DNA from: Whitmania pigra
Taxonomy: Eukaryota > Annelida > Clitellata > Hirudinida > Haemopidae
NCBI GenBank assembly: GCA_021613335.1
Contig: JAJTWR010000132.1
Span: 124,001 to 188,000 of the forward strand
Length of the DNA: 64,000 bases
Reading direction: 5' to 3'
Every line of letters begins with the position of its first letter. Position 1 is the first letter of the stretch. A program made the position numbers and the translations under genes. The notes under the pieces are model-generated. The model worked only from the letters and a program-made list of their open reading frames with translations. It made no database searches and had not been told where the DNA came from. Shown piece by piece: positions 36,530 through 43,693 of the stretch.

Positions 36530-37626
36530 TAAATAAAATAATTTATGGGGTTTGTGTTCTGTTGCGCTAAACAGACGGCAAAGGTAGGAAATTTTTCTTG
36601 AATATTATCAACTAACAAATTAGATGTAAATTGTTCGGTTTCATAATGCCCGATGTCGGCAAGGATAATTTTATTCTCGGCGTCAAAAAAATCGTGATAT
36701 TTAAAGTCGGCAGTTATAAAAACATCGGCTTCAGCGGCGATTGCGTTCTTTAACAAAAAACTGCCGGAACCGCCGCAAACGGCTACTTTTTTAACCGGCT
36801 TGCCCAATAAAGCGGTATGTCTTATCACTTTTGCCTGCATTTTGTTTTTCAATAAAGTAAGAAATTCTGTTTCCGTTTTGGGCTGCTCTAAAAAACCTAC
36901 CATACCGGAACCGACTTGGTCTTCCGCATTATTTAACGGGTAAATATCATAAGCCGCTTCTTGGTAAGGATGCGCTTTTAATAAAGCGTTGATAACGATT
37001 CGTTCGTTATGAGCTTTAAAAACGGTCTCTATGCGCGTTTCCGGTTCATGGTGTTCGAGGCCAATTTCTCCTACATAAGGCTTGGTTTGTTCGCCGGCTT
37101 TAAAGGAGCCAAAACCATTAACATTAAAGCTGCAATTGCTGTAAAGGCCAATATGCCCGCAACCGGACGAGAACAAGGCTTCGCGTACTTCTGCCGCTTT
37201 TGTGGTTGGGCAAAACGTAACCAGTTTTTTCAGCAGGTCGTTTTTCGGCGCCAGTATACAGGGCTTTAAAATTCCTAATCGTTTACAAATTTCGGCATTT
37301 ACCCCTTTTGAAATATTATCTAAATTGGTGTGTATAGCATACAAAGAAATGTCGTTCTTAATGGCTTTCAACAGCACGCGTTCCACATAACTTTTTCCAT
37401 TCAATTTTTTTAATCCTTTAAAAACAATGGGGTGATGAGAAATAATGAGGTTGCAGCCTTTTGCAACGGCTTCGTCTACAACGGCTTCCGTGCAGTCTAA
37501 AGAAACCAGCGCCGAAGTAATTTCATGTCGGTCGGTTCCTGTTATAAGGCCTGCGTTATCGTAATTCTCCTGATAGTTTAATGGCGCGATGCTTTCCAGA
37601 AAATTTATTATTTGAGCTAATTTCAT
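36529..37626 (-). CDS. Nif3-like dinuclear metal-centre protein
   Basis: A 365-residue member of the NIF3/DUF34 family with the metal-site motifs NLIISHHPIVFKGLKKL and YAIHTNLDN, and the C-terminal GGSGSFLL and DIGHYETEQF blocks. The length includes the PII/CutA-like insertion of longer members. It has been proposed as a GTP cyclohydrolase I type 2 or metal chaperone, but the function is not settled. Coupled to the zinc-ribbon gene downstream, a pair that is conserved in Bacteroidota. Confidence 0.92.
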   Translation of the reverse strand: MKLAQIINFLESIAPLNYQENYDNAGLITGTDRHEITSALVSLDCTEAVVDEAVAKGCNLIISHHPIVFKGLKKLNGKSYVERVLLKAIKNDISLYAIHTNLDNISKGVNAEICKRLGILKPCILAPKNDLLKKLVTFCPTTKAAEVREALFSSGCGHIGLYSNCSFNVNGFGSFKAGEQTKPYVGEIGLEHHEPETRIETVFKAHNERIVINALLKAHPYQEAAYDIYPLNNAEDQVGSGMVGFLEQPKTETEFLTLLKNKMQAKVIRHTALLGKPVKKVAVCGGSGSFLLKNAIAAEADVFITADFKYHDFFDAENKIILADIGHYETEQFTSNLLVDNIQEKFPTFAVCLAQQNTNPINYFI

Positions 37627-37733
37627 TTAGTAAAAATAAAAAAAACAACCGTTTTTCTGTTAATCATTTGTTTGCGTTGAATTTCTTAAAGGCTCTTTGA
37701 TAAAAAATATGCAAAAATTTTTTTGGGTCGCTG

Positions 37734-37943
37734 ATGTCAGCGCCTGCTTTTGCTCGGAAAGTTTTTGAACGGAACCCGCAAACCGACCAACATCTCTTTT
37801 CGTTTAAAGAAATTGAAAAGTTGCAAGAAATTAAAAAACGTTTGAAAAACGGTTTGTTAACAACGTTAAAAGAGATTGCTAAAATAGGCGTAAAAATTAT
37901 TGATTTGATTTTCGACAAAAAACTAATGAGACTACGCAACTAA
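37734..37943 (+). other. Short open frame before the IS5 remnant, uncertain
   Basis: A 69-codon frame starting MSAPAFARKVFERNPQTDQH with a lysine-rich second half. It is not recognised and runs into the transposase remnant. It could be a fragment of a gene cut by the insertion or simply noise. The rest of 37627-37733 shows nothing. Confidence 0.2.
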
Positions 37944-38440
37944 GCGACCTCCAGAGGCGAAATGAAGAATTGTTTGCTTATTTCAACGATATGTTAAGAG
38001 AACAGATTCGTGGCGCTAAAAGTCGAAACAAATCCTGTTCGGCGGCTATTATCGACAGTCAATCGGTAAAAACCGCTTGAACAGGCAGATTTAGGGCTTC
38101 GACGAGCATAAATGGATAAATGGACGTAAGAAAAACCTTGTATCAGATACAATCGGAAATATAATTAATGCGAACCATCCGACCAACCTCCACGACAGCA
38201 AGAGAGACAAGGTGGTCTTCAAGCGCCTTAAAGAGAATATGGGATAAAAACGATTTATGCCTACGGAGGCTGTCGAGGAAATCAAAACAGTTGGCTCAAC
38301 GAGTTTATCTGCCGGACGGAAATATCGCCAAAAATAAAAAACTATACACAAGGAAAGTTGAGCCCCAAAAGACGAGGAGTGGAAAGAATTTTTTGTCGAA
38401 TTCTGCTTGCTGAAGAATATTCAACTTTTAGTCGGAACGG
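37922..38440 (+). pseudogene. IS5-family transposase remnant
   Basis: Translated pieces in successive frames match an IS5 (IS1031/ISL2-like) transposase. First: RRNEELFAYFNDMLREQIRG and SAAIIDSQSVKT (the DSQSVK catalytic block), with a TGA at 38078. Second: FDEHKWINGRKKNLVSDTIG and TNLHDSKRDKVVFKRL, with a TAA soon after ENMG. Third: YGGCRGNQNSWLNEF and PKRRGVERIFCRILL (the KRWVVERTF block). At least two frameshifts and several stops show it is dead. The N-terminus is missing and the terminal inverted repeats were not found. Confidence 0.85.
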
Positions 38441-38484
38441 AAGGTTTTGTCTCTTTTATCTTCTCGCATACAAGTACCGGTCTT

Positions 38485-38500
38485 GTTACATGCCGTTTTT
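38485..38500 (+). repeat. Left imperfect inverted repeat of the SRPBCC-EVE-MarR cassette
   Basis: GTTACATGCCGTTTTT. The reverse complement of 39912-39928 is GTTATATGCCGGTTTTT, so the two differ by one base and one extra G. They bracket the three-gene cassette. Confidence 0.5.
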
Positions 38501-38572
38501 CTAAATACCCATTAATTTGAAAACACAATTAAATTTTCATATGAAAAATAAATTTTATATTATATGTGTGCT

Positions 38573-38594
38573 TATTATATTTGCAAATATAATA
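38573..38594. promoter_or_regulatory. 22-bp perfect palindrome over the cassette promoter; likely MarR operator
   Basis: A perfect 22-bp palindrome centred between 38583 and 38584 (core ATATTTGCAAATAT). Its left half contains TATATTTG (38576-38583), a match to the Bacteroidota -7 box, 37 bases before the SRPBCC start. The size and symmetry fit a MarR-dimer site, and the last gene of the operon encodes a MarR protein, so autorepression is likely (inferred). Confidence 0.6.
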
Positions 38595-38620
38595 TTGTTT
38601 TATAATAAATACATAAGCGT

Positions 38621-39040
38621 ATGTGGACAAAATCTTATTCAATCGTAACTAAAGAAGTTACAAAAGAACAAATATGGAAACTCTTTTCAAATGTCAATAA
38701 TTGGCATACTTGGGACAAGGGTTGTGAATTTGCAAAAATGGAAGGAAAATTTGAAAAAGGAAATCATTTTATCCTGCGTCCAAAAGGCGGACCAAACGTA
38801 AAAGTTGAATTATTAGAAACAGCGGAGAACAAAATGTTTCTTGACGTTACAAAATTTCCATTAGCTAAAATGTATTACGAACATACCTTTGAAGAAACGC
38901 CACAAGGGTTAAAAATCACTGACACAATAACTGTGAAAGGATTTTTAGGTTTTTTATGGCGTAAAATTGTTGCTCAAAAAATTGTGGACAATTTACCAAC
39001 TGATATGCAAGAACAAATTAAAGCAGCTTCAAAATTATGA
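38621..39040 (+). CDS. SRPBCC (START/polyketide-cyclase-like) family protein
   Basis: A 139-residue SRPBCC-fold protein. The start WTKSYSIVTKEVTKEQIWKLFSNV, the WHTWDKGCEFAKMEGKF block and the end YYEHTFEETPQGLKITDTI fit the polyketide-cyclase/dehydrase group, which binds hydrophobic ligands. The ligand is unknown. It overlaps the EVE gene by four bases (ATGA), so translation is coupled. AT-rich relative to its neighbours and placed between an IS5 remnant and a dprA remnant. Confidence 0.85.
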   Translation: MWTKSYSIVTKEVTKEQIWKLFSNVNNWHTWDKGCEFAKMEGKFEKGNHFILRPKGGPNVKVELLETAENKMFLDVTKFPLAKMYYEHTFEETPQGLKITDTITVKGFLGFLWRKIVAQKIVDNLPTDMQEQIKAASKL

Positions 39041-39483
39041 GTTCAACAAAATACTGGATAGCGGTAGTTTCTAAAGAACACACATTGCGCGGCATAACGG
39101 GCCGTTCTATTCAAGTTTGTCACGGAAAACAAGCCCCTTTAAAAAGAATGAAAAAAGGTGATTATTTAATTGTGTATTCTTCAAAAATTACCTTGGAAGG
39201 AAACGAAAAATGCCAAGCATTTACTGCCATAGGACAAGTTAAAGACGATAATGTTTACCAAATTTCAATGTCAGAAAATTTTAAACCGTTTAGAAGAAAC
39301 ATTGATTTTTTTGAGTGTAGAGAAAGTTCAATAATTCCATTAATTAACAACCTTGAATTTATCTCAAACAAAAAATCTTGGGGATTTCCATTTCGTTTTG
39401 GTTTCTTTGAAATCAATGAAAAAGATTTTAATTTGATTACCTCTAAAATGCTTCAAAATGAAATCGGCCGACAATACATTTAG
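39037..39483 (+). CDS. EVE domain protein (UPF0310 family)
   Basis: A 148-residue EVE-domain protein, related to the PUA/YTH/ASCH folds that read modified bases. Recognisable segments: KYWIAVVSKEHTLRGITGRS, the MKKGDYLIVYSSKI turn and GFPFRFGFFEINEKDF near the end. EVE domains are thought to bind modified DNA or RNA and are enriched near restriction and stress genes. The target here is unknown. It overlaps the next gene by 26 bases and the previous one by four. Confidence 0.88.
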   Translation: MSSTKYWIAVVSKEHTLRGITGRSIQVCHGKQAPLKRMKKGDYLIVYSSKITLEGNEKCQAFTAIGQVKDDNVYQISMSENFKPFRRNIDFFECRESSIIPLINNLEFISNKKSWGFPFRFGFFEINEKDFNLITSKMLQNEIGRQYI

Positions 39484-39913
39484 CGTAAAAAAACCGGAAG
39501 AAAGCTCGGGTTTTTTATTATGGCAAGTAACAAACCTTTGGCAACGAGAAATTAAGAAAGCATTAGAGCAATACGGGCTTACCCATTCGCAATTTGTATT
39601 AATGGCGAGTATTCATTGGCTTACGATTCACAAACAAGAAGTAACACAAATTATTTTATCAAACCATACTAAAATTGACCCAATGACAACCTCAACTGTT
39701 TTGAGATCTTTACAACAAAAAGAGGTTTTACAACGACAAGAACACTTAACAGATACAAGAGCCAAAACCGTTGAACTAACAGATGAAGGAAAAAAAATAA
39801 TCAAAAAAGCAATTGTTGCCGTTGAAAAATTTGATAAAGAATTTTTCTCTTTGCTGGGAAACAAAACAACAGAATTGAATAAGAATTTATTAACCCTACT
39901 AGGACAAAAATAA
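39458..39913 (+). CDS. MarR family transcriptional regulator
   Basis: A 151-residue MarR-type repressor. The winged helix is visible: LTHSQFVLMASIHWL, the recognition region IDPMTTSTVLRSLQQKEVLQR and the wing HLTDTRAKTVELTDEGKKI. Members usually respond to small molecules. It is the third gene of a translationally overlapping SRPBCC-EVE-MarR operon and probably represses it through the palindrome at 38573-38594. Confidence 0.92.
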   Translation: MKSADNTFSVKKPEESSGFLLWQVTNLWQREIKKALEQYGLTHSQFVLMASIHWLTIHKQEVTQIILSNHTKIDPMTTSTVLRSLQQKEVLQRQEHLTDTRAKTVELTDEGKKIIKKAIVAVEKFDKEFFSLLGNKTTELNKNLLTLLGQK

Positions 39914-39928
39914 AAACCGGCATATAAC
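39912..39928 (+). repeat. Right imperfect inverted repeat of the cassette
   Basis: AAAAACCGGCATATAAC overlaps the MarR stop codon and is the near-inverse of 38485-38500. The sequence that follows (AGGGTATTTGCATAGGCGGGGT) resembles the integron-like or cassette-type intergenic tails often seen after single accessory genes in Bacteroidota, a recollection that I could not check. Confidence 0.45.
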
Positions 39929-40088
39929 AGGGTATTTGCATAGGCGGGGTTAAAATATTATTCCGAAAGAATATTTCAGCAGGTAGAACTCCAGGTTCTT
40001 CGGTTACGCGCTTTGGCGAAGCCTTGTTTTGCGCTAACTTGAGTTAGTGATAACAAAGCAGAAATTTTTCTGTCAGATTAAGTAATGA

Positions 40089-40274
40089 CGACTACGGTTT
40101 ACCGAAGACGAAAGCTGTATTGTGCAACTGTTAAATGAAAGCGAAATCCTAAGCATTGATGATATTAATTTAAAAAATGGCCTCAGCAGCGGCACGGTGG
40201 CCGTAAGCATTTTAAACTTAGAAATGCAAAACGTAATAGAATGCCTGGCCGGAAAAATGTACCGGCTTACCTAA
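40089..40274 (+). pseudogene. C-terminal remnant of dprA
   Basis: The frame reads FTEDESCIVQLLNESEILSI, then DDINLKNGLSSGTVAVSILN and ends IECLAGKMYRLT with a stop at 40272. This is the winged-helix C-terminal domain of DprA (TEDE...LPGKMYKL-type ending). A TGA at 40086 lies just upstream in frame and the Rossmann-fold part of DprA is absent. DprA loads RecA on incoming DNA in natural transformation. The remaining space 39929-40333 holds nothing else that I recognise. Confidence 0.7.
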
Positions 40275-40333
40275 ATAAAAAAACACTCGTAAGGATGGTT
40301 TTTGAAAGCACATTAAAATAATATCAACCGCTT

Positions 40334-42259
40334 TTATTTTGAAAGACTGAAACTGATGCCGCCTTGCAACCATCTGCCCGGCATTACCGCACCTAACAGG
40401 TCGCTATATTTTCTGTCCAGAATATTATCTGCCTGCACATAAGCGCTCAGCCTGTTTTTTACAATTTCATAAGAAGCCCTACCGTTTAGCAAAAAATAAT
40501 CTTTACTTACGGAGGCGTTAATAGCGTTGGCTTGTTGGGGCTTGCGCGCCTTATAAATACCGGTAAGGCTAAGGGTTGCGTTGCCTGTTTGGTATTGTAC
40601 ATTAAAGTTGGTTAAAAACCTTGCATGAGATGAAATGTAAAACGACGGTTTGGGCTCGCTGCTTTTGCTGTATAACCAAAGCATCCCTGCATTAAGCGCT
40701 AACCTTTGTTGGTTGCCCCACTCGTTGCTGTACTGCGCATCCGCTTCCCAGCCGCTGGTAGTTACTTCTGCAATGTTTTTAGCCAAGCCAAATGTACCCG
40801 TTTGGGATAGGTTGTCTTTGCGGGGCATTTGTGCATAAGGGGTAACTACCCAATCTATCAGGCGGCTGTGCAGCCTTTGAAAAACGGTAGAAGAAATTCT
40901 AAACTTGGATTGATAAAACCAGTCAAACCCGGCTTCGTAACTCCAGGATATTTCGGGAACAAGCCAAGGATTACCCACGCTGCCGCCTGTTACCATTGCT
41001 TTATTATAGTTGTTATATCGTTCTGTAAAATCTGCATCGCGGATGGTTCTTCCGCCGCTGGCGCGCAACTGCACGTTTTGCATATGATATGAAGCGTTCA
41101 GCTGCGGCAATATTTCTGCCTTGTTTTTTCCAATAAACTCTACGCGTACCGAAGGTAATAGGTTGATAGCCGAACCTATTTTTTGAGACAAACTTACAAA
41201 CGGGGCCGCCACTTGCAATGTGTGATTGCCGCGGTCGTTTGATTCGATTTTTTTGTTTTGATAGTTGAACCCGGTAATTAAATTAGTTGCTTTACCCAAC
41301 CTTTGCTGGTATATTAGTAAAGACTGAAATAGTTCAGATGCGTTTTGGTTTGCTGTGGTTACATTGTTGAAAGCGTATTTGTCATGAAGCTTTTTGTACC
41401 CGGCATTGATACTTACTTTGGATTGATTTTTTTCATATCCCAATCGTAACTGGCGCCACCAGGCGGTTACTTTTTCCGATGCCGTGTCAGAAGCAAATGT
41501 GGTATAAAAATTTTGAGCGCTAAAATCGCGGCTGTCATAACCGCTTCTTGCGCCAATGTGCCAGTGTTCGTTCAGTTTGTATTCCACGCCCAAGGATGTA
41601 GAGGCGTTGTGAAAAAAACCTCGTGTGCCGCGCTGTGCCACGCCAGTGCTGTAGTTAGACAATACGCCCGCATCTATACTTAAGTTGCCCGATTGGATGA
41701 AGCCTCCCAGGTTGGCATTAATTAAATTATACTCGCCGCCGGCCAATGAACCTCGAAGTAGTTTTTTGTTTTTTTGCGCCGCCGCATTGCCTGTTTTGGT
41801 AATAATGTTAATAACGCCGCCCACCGCATCCGAGCCGTAAACCGCTGCCGATGCGCCTTTCAGCACTTCTATTCTATCTACTTGTGCGGGCACAATGGGT
41901 ATGTAGGCCGAAAAGTGCCCGGTGTTGGGGTCGTTCAGGCGCAGCCCATCTACAATTACTAATACTTGCTGATAGGTGCCGCCGCGCATACTAATGTCGC
42001 TTTGAGATCCTTGTGGGCCGCGCATTTGCACTTCTACCCCCGGTATGTATTTTAATAACTCATCCAAGGAGTGTACGGGTAGTTTTGAAATGGTTTCGCC
42101 CGAAACAATGGTAATGTTTCTGCCGGTTTCCGATACCCGTTTTTCTGATAAGGAAGAACTGATGGTTACGAGGTCTAACGTGGTATGTTGGGCTGTTGTT
42201 TTTTGTGCAACAATTAAGAGCGGGAGTAAGCTAATTATAGAAATAAAGCCTTTCTTCAT
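40334..42259 (-). CDS. BtuB-like TonB-dependent outer-membrane receptor
   Basis: A 641-residue TonB-dependent receptor. Signal peptide to about TTAQ, a short TonB-box region, then the plug (ETISKLPVHSLDELLKYIPG, MRGGTYQQVLVIVDGLRLND, DRIEVLKGASAAVYGSDAVGGVINI) and the barrel ending ...ISFSLSK. The layout and length fit the cobalamin-receptor-like group. No B12 riboswitch was found upstream, so the ligand remains open. It is preceded by a leader ORF and an attenuator-like hairpin. Confidence 0.9.
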   Translation of the reverse strand: MKKGFISIISLLPLLIVAQKTTAQHTTLDLVTISSSLSEKRVSETGRNITIVSGETISKLPVHSLDELLKYIPGVEVQMRGPQGSQSDISMRGGTYQQVLVIVDGLRLNDPNTGHFSAYIPIVPAQVDRIEVLKGASAAVYGSDAVGGVINIITKTGNAAAQKNKKLLRGSLAGGEYNLINANLGGFIQSGNLSIDAGVLSNYSTGVAQRGTRGFFHNASTSLGVEYKLNEHWHIGARSGYDSRDFSAQNFYTTFASDTASEKVTAWWRQLRLGYEKNQSKVSINAGYKKLHDKYAFNNVTTANQNASELFQSLLIYQQRLGKATNLITGFNYQNKKIESNDRGNHTLQVAAPFVSLSQKIGSAINLLPSVRVEFIGKNKAEILPQLNASYHMQNVQLRASGGRTIRDADFTERYNNYNKAMVTGGSVGNPWLVPEISWSYEAGFDWFYQSKFRISSTVFQRLHSRLIDWVVTPYAQMPRKDNLSQTGTFGLAKNIAEVTTSGWEADAQYSNEWGNQQRLALNAGMLWLYSKSSEPKPSFYISSHARFLTNFNVQYQTGNATLSLTGIYKARKPQQANAINASVSKDYFLLNGRASYEIVKNRLSAYVQADNILDRKYSDLLGAVMPGRWLQGGISFSLSK

Positions 42260-42285
42260 TTTTTCTTTTTAATGTTTGGGGTTAA

Positions 42286-42322
42286 ATAAAAATGGCCGAC
42301 AGCAATTGTTGCTATCAGCCAT
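42286..42322 (-). terminator. Terminator-like hairpin between leader ORF and TonB receptor (possible attenuator)
   Basis: A 14-bp stem (42292-42305 with 42309-42322, two G-T-type mismatches, three-base loop) followed on the minus strand by TTTTTATTT. The stop codon TGA of the upstream ORF lies inside the 5' arm. It stands 27 bases before the receptor start. Confidence 0.7.
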
Positions 42323-42638
42323 TATGTAAGCCATATGGAAAGAAGTTTTTTTTGTACTGTGTGGGTTGCGGTAATACGGGCAAAAGCACGGTTAATATGT
42401 GTTGTTGCCCGGTTGCCGGCCGTTCGGCGGTTTGGCTGTATTCGTTTGCTATAAACAGGGTTGATGTGTTGCTATGTGTGGCGCCAAGTGTTTTTTGTTT
42501 GCCCAAAAAGGTATCGGCAATAATACCTTTTAAGTTGCCAATGGTAACATGCTGCCCAATGCTATGAAATGCAGCATATTGTTTTCGGCTCCATCTGCGA
42601 AAGCGCAACGATTGTTTAATATGTATTTTTGTAAACAT
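42315..42638 (-). CDS. Small conserved-looking ORF upstream of the TonB receptor
   Basis: A 107-residue frame starting MFTKIHIKQSLRFRRWSRKQ and continuing YAAFHSIGQHVTIGNLKGII, ADTFLGKQ. I recall small proteins with an RFRRWSRKxYAxFxSLGxxVTIG core upstream of TonB receptors in other Bacteroidota, but could not verify it. The C-terminal half is low in character. It has a -7 box just upstream and ends within the attenuator-like hairpin. It may be a leader peptide whose translation controls the receptor gene, or a small protein of its own. Confidence 0.6.
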   Translation of the reverse strand: MFTKIHIKQSLRFRRWSRKQYAAFHSIGQHVTIGNLKGIIADTFLGKQKTLGATHSNTSTLFIANEYSQTAERPATGQQHILTVLLPVLPQPTQYKKNFFPYGLHNG

Positions 42639-42650
42639 TTTACCGAGTCG

Positions 42651-42658
42651 CAAATTTA
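42651..42658 (-). promoter_or_regulatory. Candidate -7 box of the leader ORF
   Basis: TAAATTTG on the minus strand ends 12 bases before the ATG of the leader ORF. Upstream lies a 10-bp palindrome (ATTCCGGAAT, 42674-42683) at a place suited to an operator. No -33 element was found. Confidence 0.35.
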
Positions 42659-42756
42659 TAGTTCTTCTGCCGGATTCCGGAATACTTTTTTAAAAAGTAC
42701 TACTCGGTTATTTTTTATTTCGATGCCCTCTTTTGTCAAAAGTTCTTCCATTAAGG

Positions 42757-43038
42757 AGGGCGTTGCAAACGCATTTTTGTCGGTGATCTTGTCATACGTC
42801 ATGTTTACATCAAAAAAGCCGGCCCTCATCTTAATGGGAAGATTGAACGAGATCTTACCGATCAATAGAAAAAAAACTAAAAGAATGGGAGATGTTTTAT
42901 AACTGCCATTGGCCTAATGCGGCTCTCAAAGGAAAAACCCCCATACGAAGTATTGCGCAACAAACTTCTCCCAACATCATTTTTTCTCTGATCCTCCCTC
43001 ACAAAAAAGCGCAGGTCAGGGGAAAAAATTATATTTGA
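42757..43038 (+). pseudogene. IS481-like transposase C-terminal remnant
   Basis: Plus-strand fragments read LQTHF, then DLVIRHVYIKKAGPHLNGKI and ERDLTDQ with a stop, then in another frame KLKEWEMFYNCHWPNAALKG and KTPIRSIAQQTSPN. These are the last catalytic Glu block (RLNGKVERSH) and the tail (YNxxRPHxALxGKTP) of integrase-fold transposases of the IS481 group. The 5' two-thirds are absent. The open frame 42656-42865 on the other strand is a shadow of it. Confidence 0.75.
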
Positions 43039-43183
43039 TTTTGTCAATCATAGTTTCGGCCCGCACAAGAAAAACGTCCCCGACTTGTTAACTTAAAATT
43101 TCTGAGGTTAAGCTAACACAAAGGTACGAATCTGCCACGCCAAGGACCAACGCCTTTGCATATTTGGATAGGCGAGTAAATTT

Positions 43184-43342
43184 ATGCCAACCATGTATCC
43201 AAATGAGGTTATTAAATCTTATACCGAGGGTAACGGTTGGGTAATACGTCAGGTGGAAAAGCAAATATCGGCATGCGGGGCGACAAGCATACGCAAGCAA
43301 GTAGAATGGCTGATTATGAACTACCAATTAAACGGCATTTAA
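43184..43342 (+). other. Short open frame of unknown status
   Basis: A 52-codon frame (MPTMYPNEVIKSYTEGNGWV, then a helix-like QVEKQISACGATSIRKQVEW). It has coding-like composition but no relative that I recognise. It may be a real small protein or another remnant. The surrounding 43039-43461 holds nothing else seen. Confidence 0.3.
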
Positions 43343-43461
43343 AACGCATTTAAATAGCAGCTACAAACATAGCAGCTATATTAATTTATTTATAAGCTAA
43401 AAAATGGAAATTTCGTTTTACCGTTTATACGAAGTTCTTTTTTGTTAAAATTGGTTAAAAA

Positions 43462-43492
43462 TTGTAAGCTCGGTTATAAAAGATTATTTTTG
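43462..43492 (+). promoter_or_regulatory. Consensus promoter upstream of the FKBP lipoprotein gene
   Basis: TTG at 43462-43464, 20 bases, then TATTTTTG at 43485-43492. The next recognised gene starts at 43694, which would give a leader of about 195 bases, unusually long for this window. Confidence 0.55.
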
Positions 43493-43693
43493 CGGTAATA
43501 ATGGTAAAAATAAAGGCCGTTTTTAATGGCGGTATTTTATAAATGCTTTTGTACTGTTGCAGATTGGCAAACGGATATAAAAATCGGGTAATGCCCAATT
43601 AATTATTCCAACAGTCTTTTTTATGCAGAAAGCGGTTTGGTATCGGAATTATTTTTTACCATTCAATTAATAAATTGATTAAATAACAGCAAA

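Noticed and set aside
37664..37939. Minus-strand 91-codon frame before the IS5 remnant
   Set aside because: Composition is that of an antisense shadow and no family is recognised.
42260..42660. Possible cobalamin riboswitch before the BtuB-like receptor
   Set aside because: The conserved B12-box (GCCACTG) and the other core segments were not found on the minus strand; only the leader ORF and terminator hairpin are there.
42656..42865. A 69-codon frame on the minus strand upstream of the leader ORF
   Set aside because: The plus strand over the same bases encodes recognisable IS481-type transposase blocks, so this frame is a shadow.
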